Source: Durusdinium trenchii
Taxonomy: Eukaryota; Sar; Dinophyceae; Suessiales; Symbiodiniaceae
DNA length: 64,000 nucleotides
NCBI GenBank assembly: GCA_963970005.1
Contig: CAXAMN010015003.1
Location: 20,857-84,856, forward strand
Reading direction: 5' to 3'
Shown piece by piece: positions 1-10,215 of the stretch. How positions within the stretch are numbered: the first letter of the stretch is position 1; the number at the start of each line of letters is the position of its first letter. Under the pieces are notes generated by a model. The model saw only the letters and a list, made by a program, of their open reading frames with translations, did no database searches and was not told where the DNA came from. Made by a program: the position numbers and the translations under genes.

Positions 1-47
<47 letters not shown>

Positions 48-150
48 ATAGTGGTAATGGTAGTGGTAGTAGTGGTAGTGGTAGTGGTAGTCGTAGTCGT
101 AGTAGTAGTCGTAGTAGTAGTAGTAGGAGTCGCCGTCGTAGTCGTAGAAT
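1..150. repeat. (TAG)n trinucleotide microsatellite
   Basis: Almost pure TAG/GTA repeat at first, then degenerate with GTGG and GTCG variants. It begins at the window edge, so the full length is unknown. No coding sense is apparent. Confidence 0.95.
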
Positions 151-180
151 GTCGTAGAAGAGATATAAACAAGGCTAGAA

Positions 181-725
181 AGGGCAGCAGTAGCAGAACA
201 ATATAGAACAATAATAAAGTTAGATTTTTCCTCAGGGCCCCAAGATTGCATATTAATCCCACCCCCTAAACAATTCGTCTTATTCACTTACCCTGGGCTG
301 GTGTACTACCCCCTTAAAAAATATTGTTTGGAGCAATAAAATCGTTGAGTTTTATTAATAAGCGTTTTTGAAAACGATTTCCAGGTTGGAATTCCATGAA
401 TCAAGCAAACCTTAGAAGAGTTAAGTACGGATTTCAAAGGGCAGCAATAGCAAAACAATAATAAAGTTAGCATATTTTCCATTAGGGCTCCAAGCTTGCA
501 TATTAATCCCACCCCCTAAACAATTCGTATTATTCACTTACCCTGGGCTGGTGTACTACCCCCTTGAAAAATTGTTTGGAGCAATGAAATCGTTGAGTTT
601 TAATAGGCGTTTTTGAAAACAATTTTCAGGTCATAATTCCATGAATCAAGCAAACCTCAGGAGAGTTAAGTAAGGAAGTTAAAGGGTGAGCAATAGCAGA
701 ACAATAGAAAAACAAACAAACTTCA
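181..725. repeat. Tandem repeat, about 250-bp unit, 2.2 copies
   Basis: The block starting AGGGCAGCAG at 181 recurs at 438 (period 257) and, partly, at 683 (period 245). Both full units share CATATTAATCCCACCCCCTA, TTATTCACTTACCCTGGGCT and TCCATGAATCAAGCAAACCT. The units are AT-rich and non-coding; the short reading frames here are repeats of one another. Confidence 0.85.
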
Positions 726-1019
726 AAAAAGAACTGGGAGAAACACTTCTTATTTTTCCGACCCATCAAACTAATCAGGGTGTATAAATAATTTGGCGAA
801 TTTTTTTTATTCCGTCCCATTATACTAATTTCGATTCAACATTAATTATATACCTATTCCCTACACCTCCAGTCGTACCTCCTCACAAGGTATGACTGGA
901 CCCTCCTGGCACCGCCCCGGTCCTCCCACCTTCTCAGAATCGCAGGGTTCGGAACGAAAACGGAGGCCTACCGGGCTTGTAGCCCCGGGTCATCCGGGTC
1001 ACCTCGGAGCCACATTTCC
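726..1019. other. No gene seen; degenerate element sequence
   Basis: An AT-rich stretch is followed from about 870 by sequence resembling the palindromic CCCTAGGG element family (CCAGTCGTACCTCCTC and TATGACTGGACCCTC), without recognisable ends. No convincing coding sequence. Confidence 0.5.
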
Positions 1020-1130
1020 ATCCCTAGTAGAAACAAGTGCCACGCTAGTAGAAACAGGTGCCTTACTAGTAGTAACAAGAAGCTATTAGAAACAAGTGCC
1101 TCGCTTCTAGTAACAAGTGCAAAAAAAGCA
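1020..1130. repeat. CTAGTAG / AACAAGTGC short-repeat cluster
   Basis: Repeated CTAGTAGAAACAAGTGCC-type units, five or so, with variants. Related CTAGTAG clusters lie near 18.9, 25.2 and 36.95 kb. Confidence 0.6.
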
Positions 1131-1145
1131 GGTAACAAGTTCCAT

Positions 1146-1282
1146 CCCTAGGGATCCGTTTTCGTTCCGAACCTCAGGTTCGGTACGACGAATGACCCGA
1201 CGTTTTGACGTTTTGGCACCTACATGTCTCAGTGTGGAACACATCACCGTACCTGAGGTACGGAACGACTGGATCCCTAGGG
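1146..1282. mobile_element. Miniature inverted-repeat element, CCCTAGGG family, TSD CAT
   Basis: A 137-bp element with terminal inverted repeats CCCTAGGGATCC and GGATCCCTAGGG, flanked on both sides by CAT (1143-1145 and 1283-1285). Inside are palindromic pieces of the CCTCAGGTTCGGTAC type. The 3-bp duplication and a CCCTA terminus fit non-autonomous CACTA/CMC transposons; that class is an inference, since no transposase is present. Confidence 0.75.
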
Positions 1283-1496
1283 CATTAGGGCATGCGCATG
1301 TATCAAACATAGCCTACATTGACCCCAGGTCAACCACACCAAGTGATCGGCAAATAGGCCAATCCCAGAAGAGACGTGTTTGGGATTGTTTGGGTAAGGT
1401 CTTTCAACCGTCAACCCAATCACTAACTCACTCTGAAAAACCAGTGGGTTGTGGAGCAACATTGTCTTCCACCGGGTAAGTTTCTAATACTTCCAT

Positions 1497-1603
1497 CCCT
1501 AGGGATCCAAGTACCTTCTCAGAAGGTACTTGGACCCTCAAAACCTACATCAGAATCAGAGTGTCTCCAATCACCTTCTGAGAAGGTACTTGGATCCCTG
1601 GGG
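1497..1603. mobile_element. Miniature inverted-repeat element, CCCTAGGG family, TSD CAT
   Basis: A 107-bp element with ends CCCTAGGGATCC and GGATCCCTGGGG, flanked by CAT at 1494-1496 and 1604-1606. It contains two palindromes of the type TACCTTCTCAGAAGGTA joined by a spacer with CAGAGTGTCTCC, so it can fold into two hairpins. Confidence 0.78.
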
Positions 1604-1606
1604 CAT

Positions 1607-2555
1607 GGGAGTTTGCTTGGATATTTACCAATCACTCCATGTGAGAATCTTGGGATAATCCGTGCCCCGCGTCTGGCCGACTGAGGCACATTGGTAGACG
1701 AGACAGTCCGCTTCGCTGACTGTCTGATGGGGAAGCCAATTGAAGAGAATCTTATTAATCACGTGCCTCCATGCTTGTCAGCAGGGTGTGTATCTACTAC
1801 TCTTCAGCATGATTCTTTGTGACTCGTTGACTTGTTGGAAGGATGTTCTGCAAGATCGGGGCACGTGTGGGGGATTCTGGGGAATCCTGGTAGTTGGAAG
1901 ATTTCGTCTTCCGTGGCAGCAGAGATTGGCAGGATGTGTCGCATCGGAAAAGTGGGGGTGTTGGTTCGAACGCTGCATGCCGTGGATGTGCTCACATGTG
2001 GCGTATACCCAGGACATCTTCAATCTATGTCTATGTGTGTGTGTGTTGGGTGATTCCACTCTTCTGGAGCTATTGCAGCTGCGACCAGCTGAACAACTTG
2101 AGATCATTTTGGATCCGATCTGACCGGGAACTGGGTGCTGATCTGCGGGTCCAGGACCCTACCGGAACCGCCTTCGGTTCGCGACCGGGACCGGGGGCCG
2201 TCAGGGCCTTCAATGGGAATGGGCGCATGCTTTGCTCTCGCCGGGCGGCCCGGGCAACCGGGTTGGGGCGCGTGGTGGTGCTAGAAGTCCGGGCTCAGAT
2301 CTGTATAGCAAGAGATGAAGAAGAACAGGAGGTAGATAGTAACACTATGAACATATGAGACCTGGACCTCGTTCTATACAGTACCTCTATGACCTCATTC
2401 TGCTGGTGTAGTAAAAAGTACTCTTTGGACTCTGAACATGAATCATATGAGTTACAGTACTCAGGTTTGACTGGACCTGGGTCAGACCTGGGTTGACCCT
2501 TGCAGTTGACACTTGAAGCATGAAAAACACCTTCAAAGCAAAAAAAAGGACCTCA
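1607..2555. other. No gene recognised
   Basis: Contains overlapping short reading frames on both strands (longest 154 codons from 1894), with no recognisable motif and no clear splice context. A GC-richer patch at 2110-2290 has no codon pattern that stands out. Confidence 0.4.
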
Positions 2556-2617
2556 CCAGGCCCCCCTAAGGGGTGTCCGATTATAGCATCCATTAACCAC
2601 CCCTTAGGGGCCCTGGC
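2556..2617. repeat. Short inverted repeat, ACCAGGCCCCCCTAAGGGG family
   Basis: Arms at 2556-2575 and 2598-2617 are near-perfect reverse complements, and each contains CCCTTAGGGG or CCCCTAAGGGG. Similar half-elements occur near 32,797 (CCCTTAAGGGCCCTGGTA) and 52,390 (CCACCCCTGACATGGGGGCC). Confidence 0.6.
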
Positions 2618-2985
2618 ATACAAATATATGAATTTATGAGCAAGCGCGGTGAAGGTGAGACTATGGACCACCCATATGGAGGAGACGATGAGACAACGAT
2701 GAAGTGCTTCCATATACATCCACTACCTTTGTCAATGTTGCTGTATGGTGAAAGCCGAACCCACCTAAACCATTGATATCCTTGGTATAGAGCCGAGCGT
2801 ATGTATTTCTTCGCACAGTACCAAACATGCCGTGCAGCACATCATGCCGGCAGGGCTGTTCAAGAAGCTTCAGCGGCAGGAATAGCCCTGCTCCATTGAA
2901 CTCCAGCATCATCGTGATGTGTTGCCCGTGTAGGAGTGATGGCTTAGTGACTTTGTCTCGTATGATCAATACCACTAGCCCTATA

Positions 2986-3082
2986 GGGATCCACTGCCAC
3001 CGAGCCTCAGAAGGTACTTGGACCCTTGAGACGTACATAGTGTCTCCGTCCTCACTGTACCTGAGAAGGTACGACTAGATTG
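2986..3082. mobile_element. Degenerate CCCTAGGG-family element
   Basis: The left end resembles CCCTATAGGGATCC and the right side reads GGTACGACTAGATTGCTAGGG. The internal segment GTACATAGTGTCTCCGTCC matches the shared core of the family. No exact target duplication was found, so this is an older copy. Confidence 0.5.
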
Positions 3083-3791
3083 CTAGGGAGATGTTCTATA
3101 GAAATTTGATTAGAGGGTCGGTTATTGTGATCTTTGTTTTGAGGGGGAGGAAGGTGAAGGGTAGTAGGGGTATCACACATCCCACAAAACTACAGCAAGG
3201 AATTGTACTGATCAGGGTGATTAAGGGTGTCAATGTATGTGAAGCGTCCAGTCACAAAGGATGGGCAGGAATTCATCCACCCTCGACTTCCTCCACTTCC
3301 TCCACTGCCTGGCACCTCTCGCCACGCCAGACGCGTGACATCCTGGACTTTGCGGCGCGATGCATTGAGCGCCTCCGTGGCCCTCAGCAGCTTGAACCAG
3401 GTGCGGTGGGAAGCAGGTGAGAGCTCAACAACACCCTATAGAAGTGCCATGAATCAGAAATGTAAGGGAACATCAGCCGCAAGTTGTCTGATGAGTTGTT
3501 CAGAGCCGGTGTAGAAGGTGACCTGTTGCGGACCACCACACTACCACACTACCAGCTCCATTACTAGACTGGGAGCCCATTGGAGGTTGCCAAGTTTTAA
3601 TAGGGAACCCGCCCCACCAATGGGTGTAGTGGTCTATTTTCCGAACCTTCCAAGGGGGTCGAACTCGGGGTTCTCCCTATTCTGATTCCTGAGGGATCCA
3701 CATACCTTCTGAGGTTGGGTATGACTTGACCCGACATTTTGGCACCGGCACATAACAGTGTCTTGCTGCTCACCTTCTCAGAAGGTGCTTG
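3083..3791. other. No gene recognised
   Basis: Short frames only. The segment 3720-3780 carries the family core ACATAACAGTGTCTTGCTGC and a TTCTCAGAAGG palindrome, so it is partly element debris adjoining the element at 3792. Confidence 0.4.
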
Positions 3792-3887
3792 CCCTATATA
3801 GGGCTCCAACCATATCCTCAGGTTCGGTGGTTAGACACCCCCGGGCACCCACCCCAACCATCTTCTCAGGAGGTAGGAGCCCTAGGG
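3792..3887. mobile_element. Miniature inverted-repeat element, CCCTAGGG family, TSD TTG
   Basis: A 96-bp element from CCCTATATAGGGCTCC to AGGAGCCCTAGGG, flanked by TTG at 3789-3791 and 3888-3890. The interior (ACCCACCCCAACCATCTTCT) matches the copy at 36,708, so these two belong to one subfamily. Confidence 0.75.
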
Positions 3888-3890
3888 TTG

Positions 3891-5457
3891 GATCCACACT
3901 TACATCAACAAGTTTGGCATCGATGCGGTGCCAGGCTCGTTGGCATTCAGCTTTGGATGGCCTGGCTCAGGCAAGTGGTGTTTTTCGTGGCAGGGCGAGT
4001 GGTGTCCCATCAGTATTTGCCTGGACCATCGATGGGAATGGCCCATATAACTATACATGGAATGGGGTGGAAAAGTGGTCAAGATGGTCAAGATGGTATC
4101 CTGGACCTGCCAAGTCCGGTGTCCCGGGGACGAAGGACTGAGCTACAGGGAGATCCCTCAAGCCGCCCCCGAACCTGGCACCCGGGGGCCCCCGGTCGTC
4201 CCAAACGGTTACCGGTAAGCGGTTCGGTACCGACCAACGAAGGCCAGTCACGGGTGCTTGCTACGTTTGGGGATACTGGTCACCCACCCAGTAGAACTGC
4301 ACAGGCTCAGCGTGGCGTACTTGGGAGGCGTACTTGGGATACCGTACCGGTACGGTGTATGCAAGATGTGTTGGTGATGGAGGGATGGTATGAAGATGTG
4401 TAACACTATGCATGTTATGGATTGTTATGGTCCATCAATTCCCAGATGCAGCATGGGACTGGAAAATATGCCGCCCCATAGATCCCTTTTCACCATGCTC
4501 GCATTGACCAGGATCACGGATGACACTCCCTGAACCGATCATGGGATATAGATGGCATGGCGCCCCGATTTTGGATGACCATTTTCCTCTACAAAGAGGT
4601 TTCCATGTTTTTCCATTTCTATCAGACTATTTTCGGGGAGTGCTTTCTGGTGTTCCTGATGTCAAATTCTTCATGAAAGGCCCGACATCCGAGCCAGTAG
4701 GTAGACTGGTCGGGCTGGTCTTCTTCCAGAGTAGTCCAACGGCAGGGTCATCCAGCCATCCTTTTTCGCTTTCAGAGCCATAGGGATCCACTGCCACCTT
4801 CTCAGACTTGGACTTGGACCGTCCAAACCGACATAACAGTGTCTCCGTCCTCACCTTCACCTCAGGTTCGGTTTCGAAAACGGATCCCGAGGTCCTATCG
4901 CTGAGTGTCCATCCGATCGGAGGAATCCGGAGGGGTCTGGGTTTGGACCAGCTCTGAACGCACCATCTGGGCACACCCAATGCTTCGATCTCACATTGTA
5001 GGAGACTTCTCGTGGGCTCGAGACTGCACCTCGGACGGAACGACTGCACCGAGCTTGCGGTCGGGAGAGAGGGGAGATGCCGCGAAGAGGGGCGAAGACT
5101 TGTTGGACTCGAGGTGGTGGCCGATTGGGTGGCGAAAACGGGCATGGTGAGTCCCCTGACATGGGGAATGTATAGTGGCGTTTCGTTTCCCAGATCCTGG
5201 GACTGGAGAGGTTGAACATGGTGGAACAAAGAAGCCAGGGATTGAGTCAACAAGCCTGGAGTCGTGTCTAACAGCCAAGCAGCTAAGCTCATCTTGGGTG
5301 GTGTGCTTTGCACTTAGGACATGCCAAACCCTCGTGGCAGCTACATAACAGTCTCCAATCACCACCTCAGAGGGTATGTGGAGCAGGGGCGATGAAGTGG
5401 AAAGAAGGGTTTTGCGGGCTGCAAACTGAAACACGCCGGTGCTTCCAAAACATATTT
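3891..5457. other. Gene-free stretch with degenerate element copies
   Basis: Reading frames of up to 228 codons occur on both strands (for example 4627-5313 minus), but they overlap each other, lack motifs and run through repeat elements. At 4780-4893 there is a degenerate CCCTAGGG-family copy (CCATAGGGATCC, ACATAACAGTGTCTCCGTCC, CGGATCCCGAGG), and near 5340 another core fragment. Confidence 0.4.
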
Positions 5458-5564
5458 ACCAGGAGTCACAGAGCTCGGGGTGGTGTGGCTCGTCCCCAAG
5501 TGAGTGGAGTAGCTGGGGACCCCGACTACCTCGATAGATCGCACCCCGACATGTGACTCCTGGT
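5458..5564. mobile_element. Miniature inverted-repeat element, ACCAGGAGTCAC family, copy 1
   Basis: A 107-bp element with ends ACCAGGAGTCAC and GTGACTCCTGGT, perfect 12-bp inverted repeats. A second copy at 42,279 shares CAGAGCTCG(G/A)GGTGGTGT, GTGGAGTAGCTGGG and CACCCCG. A fragment lies at 31,850 (AGTCACATGTCGGGGTGC). No target duplication is obvious. Confidence 0.75.
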
Positions 5565-5595
5565 AAAAGAGAGTTAAACTGGGAAGTGGACTTTT

Positions 5596-5700
5596 CCCAG
5601 ACACTCCATGTCATAGATGGGGGTCTAAGTGACCCCTTTTTTTGACCACCCCAACTGATTGGTACATATATATATATACCAGTCCCATGGAGTGTTTGAC
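5596..5700. mobile_element. Miniature inverted-repeat element, CCCAGACACTCC family
   Basis: The left end CCCAGACACTCCATG pairs with the right end CATGGAGTGTTTGAC. It is flanked by TTTT on both sides (5592-5595 and 5701-5704), although a T-run is weak evidence for a duplication. The centre holds a (TA)n run. Confidence 0.65.
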
Positions 5701-5704
5701 TTTT

Positions 5705-6614
5705 GTTATATCTCTCAAAAGGCTCAGGAAGGACCAACCCAGGACCAACCCGAGGCTTTTGGCCGCTCACAACTTCGGGTTTTTGTGGGGAGGGAACCAA
5801 GGATGTAAGAAAAACCGCTGCCAACCACTCCAAACAGCCGACCTGCCACTCCAAAATGCCGACCTGCTGGAGGACATTCACCCGAAAAAGAGCTCACAGT
5901 ACAGCTCACTCCATCCCATTTTTTCGGGGTTTGGGGCGGTTTTCAGGTGTCGATGACTCGGTTTTTCGGAGGACTCTTGTGGGAGCTTCGGCTCCCGGGT
6001 CTAAGGAGCTGCCCATCCACCATGTTCATAGCCCTAAAAAATCCCTGGCACATACATGACAGTGTCCAACAGTCCTCACCGAACCTGAGAAGGTACGAAA
6101 CTGGATCCCGGGATAGCTCATTCCTGGGTCTCCGCCTTCTTTTCCTCCTCACGGTCACAGTTCGAAGCGGTCACAGGAACTCGTCCCGCGGGTGTTCGAC
6201 CACAAAAAGCATCCAACCAAGGAAGTTTCCTGCATCCAACACTCCCATCCCAATACTCACCCTGGCTTGTGTTTATCTGCCGTCCCCGTCCCCATCCCCC
6301 TCTTGTTCGACGGTTCGTGTGCATGAGGCCATCGCGCGCAACGCAGTCCTGGGGATCCTCGTCCGGGGGACCCGGTACTGGGGTCATGACCCAGGGAGGG
6401 TGATGCGGGTGGGTCGTCGGTTGGGGAGGGGGAGAAAAATGGGGGACAACCCACTGAACAACTAAGAAGAGTCTAGAGTCATCTAGAGTCTATATATGTT
6501 CTATACGGAAACTGAGCGAGTCAGCTAACAATTTTATAGAGTGATGATGAGTGATGGTTTCAGGTGAGCAGTATGACTACACAAATCGTAATCCGTCGAG
6601 TTAGGATTATACTA
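5705..6614. other. No gene recognised
   Basis: Several open frames (for example 5947-6465 plus, 172 codons) lack motifs or plausible splice borders. A degenerate element core with ACATGACAGTGTCCAACAGT and GAACCTGAGAAGGTACGAAA lies at 6040-6110. Confidence 0.4.
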
Positions 6615-6720
6615 CCCCAAGAATCCTCGGACTTTCCATAGCAGGACCCAACATCTTCACAGGGGTCCGGACTCGAACCAAGCCGAACCCTTTCCATTGG
6701 AGAAAGGGCCCGGATTCTTA
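6615..6720. mobile_element. Inverted-repeat element, CTAAGAATCC family, copy 1
   Basis: The ends are CCCCAAGAATCC and GGATTCTTA. The interior has GGGTCCGGACTCGAACC, which on the minus strand reads like a Pol III B-box (GGTTCGAGTCC). The related copy at 34,273 has cleaner ends CCCTAAGAATCC and GGATTCTTAGGG. No duplication was seen. Confidence 0.55.
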
Positions 6721-6740
6721 ACCCTTGAAATGACTACTAC

Positions 6741-6836
6741 CGATAGGGCTCCAGTCGTACCTCCTGAGAAGGTGGGACTGGGGTGGGTGCCAGGAGGGTC
6801 CAAATACCTTCTGCGGAGGTACTTGGAGCCCCAGGG
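6741..6836. mobile_element. Degenerate CCCTAGGG-family element
   Basis: Begins CGATAGGGCTCCAGTCGTAC and ends TACTTGGAGCCCCAGGG. The two internal palindromes are partly decayed. The flanks do not match exactly. Confidence 0.6.
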
Positions 6837-7640
6837 TTATGTTGAATGCTTCGCAGACGGGGTTGATTGAACAAAACTACCTCCTGTCGGTTGCCCGCGG
6901 TGTATTCCTTCTAAACAGCGTTGAATTGGTCAATTAACTTTGTGGGACATACAGTGACATACAGCTCCCACAACCTGCTTCCGGCATTACATGTGTACTG
7001 CAAGTTGCCAGTTCTGAGGCCACAGCCCAAAGGTTCGGGGGTGGCGCAAAGGAAAAGGAAGGAACAGCAGCCTGAGGAACCTTACGATGACTCCACCAAT
7101 GACGCCACCAACGCCTGTTGCCTGAGACAAAAGTCAACGTGCTTCCTCAAAGAGGAAGCTTCATGGACAACGGCTGCTGCCGCACAGCAATTTGTTTCAC
7201 TACACTTCAATGTGTCAGGGCAGGACGCAGCATCAGTCCCATCACATGGAGACGGATCAATCAGTGGATCAACCGGTTGCCAGTCCACCAATGGCAGTTG
7301 CAGAAGCAGTTTCACAGTTAGTTTCGAACAATTGTTCACTTCACTTTTCACTGTTTGTTGGACACGCATCCAAGGGTGGAGAAGTGGCTGCAGGAATCTG
7401 CTGCATCAGCTTGAAGTCTTCTGCGTGGGTTATCAATGCAGCTTGTGAGGCTTCACAACGGCTCATGGGTTTTGTGTGCAACTGGTGTGGAGCAGGGGGC
7501 TTTATGCTTGGTACATGTCCCAGAAGCTGCTGCTTCCTGTACTACATTTGGCACTACAAAGCTGGCAGTTGTACAGCTCCCAGAAGCTGCCGGCAGCGCT
7601 ACATTTCTACTACCAAGTGGCCTACATTTGCCGCTACCCA
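6837..7640. other. No gene recognised
   Basis: Frames such as 6921-7448 plus (175 codons) are Cys/Ser/Gln-rich without motifs. Repeated AGTTGCCAG, GAAGCTGC and CTACATTTG words suggest decayed repeats, not coding sequence. Confidence 0.35.
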
Positions 7641-7645
7641 GTTGG

Positions 7646-8345
7646 AGTGCTCCACAAGAGTGTCGACAAGAGTGTCCCACAAGACTGTTCCATAAGAGTG
7701 TCCGACAAGAGTGTCCCCACATGGCTGGATGGTGTCAACATAAACCTCAGCAGTCGGTAACCAGTGCAACCGGTCGCGAACTGCCTTTGAAGCAAAGTCA
7801 GGTGCAACCAACTCTTTAAGTGGCACTCACACACACGATGCTCTTCCGTTTTCGACCCACTTGTAAGTCACGACAGCCCACTCCCTTGACAAGTGGCCAC
7901 CATAGCTGCAACTTCTGTGGCCAAATTACATCTGAGAATGTGAGTATCCCACAAGAATGCCCCAGAAGATTGTTGCACAAGAGTCCACAAGAGCGTCTTA
8001 CAAGAGTGTCCCACAAGAGTGTCCTACGAAAGTGTCCTGCAAGAGTGTCCCACAGGAGCGTTCTACAAGAGTGTCTCTTGCAAGAGTGTCTCTTACAAGA
8101 GTGTCAAAAAATGTGTGGGCGTTTGTTTGCGAGTGCGTGTTTGCATTCGGGTTCGTGGGTTCCATCTTGCGGGACTCTTGTAGGACACTCTTGTAGGACT
8201 ATTGTAGGGCACTCTTGTTGGACACTCTTGTTGGGGACTCTTGTCCGACACTCTCGTATGTTGGGAGACGCTGGTAGGACACTCTTTTCGGACACTCTTG
8301 TGGGACACTCTTGTGGGACTCTGTAGTAGGACTCTTGTGGGGCAC
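7646..8345. repeat. Inverted array of a 12-bp unit (CAAGAGTGTCCC)
   Basis: Forward units of the type CAAGAGTGTCCCA occur at 7650-7720 and 7947-8106, and reverse-complement units of the type GGACACTCTTGT at 8166-8345. A long imperfect hairpin with a loop of about 60 bases around 8110-8165 is therefore possible. Confidence 0.85.
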
Positions 8346-8379
8346 TATATTATATAATATAAAGTTTCCAAAAGTATCC

Positions 8380-8640
8380 AAAAGTAAACCGTCACGTCTC
8401 CAAAACAAGCGTTCGTTCGAGACTTGCTCCAAAAGTCACGCGTCAAGTCTGCAAGAGCATTTTGTACGAGATTTCTTCCAAAATTCATTTGTCAAGTCTC
8501 CAAAACGAGCGTTTCGCACGAGACGTCTTCAAAAACTCACACTGCAAGTCTGCAAAGCGAGTGTTTCGTACAAGACTTCCTCTAAAATTCACGCGTTACG
8601 TCTCCAAAACGAGCCTTCTTCCAAAAGTCAAGCGGGAAGC
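8380..8640. repeat. Tandem repeat, about 53-bp unit, 5 copies
   Basis: Units start near 8392, 8446, 8493, 8547 and 8600 with CAAGTCTCCAAAACGAGCG-like heads and TCTTCCAAAATTCACGCGT-like tails. Copies differ at many bases, including small indels. Confidence 0.75.
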
Positions 8641-8749
8641 CCCATCGGAGCACACACATCAAGCAGCCCTGCCAAGCAGTTTCGCGATTCCAGCCCCTCC
8701 AAACAACACCCGCTCACGTGCCAATCCCAATGGCACAGCGACACTCACC

Positions 8750-8960
8750 CACCACAACTCGCCACCTCACACCCGCACCTGCCACAAAAATTTGCACGTC
8801 CACGCCTCCAACACGGACAAAGTACTGCGCCTGCCACGAGATGTGACCTCCGCCATACTTCGTAACTTCATGATTCATCGCGCCTGCGACAAAAATTGCA
8901 ATTCCACACCTCAAAGCACAGTACTGCGCCTGCCATGTGACAATATCATGTCTTCGTAGA
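8750..8960. repeat. Degenerate direct repeats (GCGCCTGCCAC words)
   Basis: AGTACTGCGCCTGCCA occurs near 8820 and 8928, and CCTGCGACAAAAATTGCA-like words near 8780 and 8885. The sequence is A/C-rich on this strand. No gene is supported. Confidence 0.5.
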
Positions 8961-9387
8961 TTCAGAAAAATATGCACCACACCACATGTTTGAAATGATT
9001 TCGACACGTTCTGAGTACACTCCCAGACACAAAAATCGCCATTTGAGCTGGTTCTCACAAAACCCTGCGCCTGCGCAATCCTCTCACCTTTCCACACGTT
9101 TCCTCGCATTTCCTCGCTATTTCACACAAATCTAACACGTCATGCTTCCATCCTCCAAAAGCTTCACCCAATGTCAGCGCCATAGCGCTCCACCTGCGGA
9201 CGGCTGACAACGGTTGCAAACGCTGAGACAACAAGTCGCGAACAAGAAACGAGAACCCTTCGATACGCACTTGTCAACATCAAAGACATGGCAACTCTGG
9301 GCAGACTTATCTGGGTTTCGGAAGTCCTTGTGTTTTTCCCTTCCCCTTCCTTTGGGAACCGAAAAGGTACATTTGGACACCAGGCAT

Positions 9388-9765
9388 GGAATAAGTTTGT
9401 TCCCATCGACGGTTGGTGAAAAAGTATTTGATGGCTTTACATCCGTAGACTTCAGCTGTTTCATCAACAGCCTACATGAAACCCTATGGATCCACATGCC
9501 CTTTGAGAGGGTAATAATGTTGGACACTTGTATGTGGGTGGCAGGAGGATCCAAACACCTTCAGAAGGCAATTGGGAGGATTTGGAATAAGCTTGTTCCC
9601 ATCGACGGTTGATGAAAAATATATGATGGTTTTACATCCGTAGACTTCAGCTGTTTCATCAACAGCCTACATGAAACCCGATGGATCCACATGCCCTTTG
9701 AGATGCTTATAATGTTGGACACTTTTATGTGAGTGGCAGGAGGTGTTTTGGAGGGTTCAGCCGTG
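9388..9765. repeat. Tandem duplication, 196-bp unit, 1.9 copies
   Basis: GGAATAAG at 9388 and 9584 begins two units sharing TTGTTCCCATCGACGGTTG, CATCCGTAGACTTCAGCTGT and CCACATGCCCTTTGAGA. The copies are over 90% identical by eye. Confidence 0.85.
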
Positions 9766-10090
9766 AGGCCGGATCCCTACCCAACTGCGGGCCGCTGGCC
9801 ATTCTGAATGCCCAAACTGGGTTGACTGGGCGTTTTCGGAATGCCCAACTGCTCCTTAAATACATGGCATTCACCACTCAAATTCCAGTTTGGTAGGCCA
9901 TCTATGATTTTATTGGTGACTGGGCAAACCGGAATGCACCGGTCCTCTGGAATCCACCAGGCGGACAGAGCCCTTTGGAGGAGCACCGTTCAGATCTTGG
10001 CCGTGGGGGTCGCCCAGCGAAGCCGTCGTTTTGAAACACAGGAAGGAGGGGTCGAAGCCGACTTTAGATCTGAAGATGTAGGTGGTATAG
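9766..10090. other. No gene recognised
   Basis: Intergenic sequence with the words GCCCAACTG and GAATGCCCAA repeated near 9805-9850. Confidence 0.35.
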
Positions 10091-10215
10091 ATTTTGTAGT
10101 AATAGTAGCAGTAGCAGTAGCAGGAGCAGCAACAGAGTAGTAGTGGTGGTGGTGGTGGTAAATAGTTATTGGTAGGGGGTGGTTGTTGTTTCTGCTGCTT
10201 TTGTTGTTGTGTGGT
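10091..10215. repeat. Compound trinucleotide tract (AGT/GGT/TTG)
   Basis: Runs of AGTAGC, GTGGTGG and TTGTTG give low-complexity frames on both strands. Confidence 0.7.
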
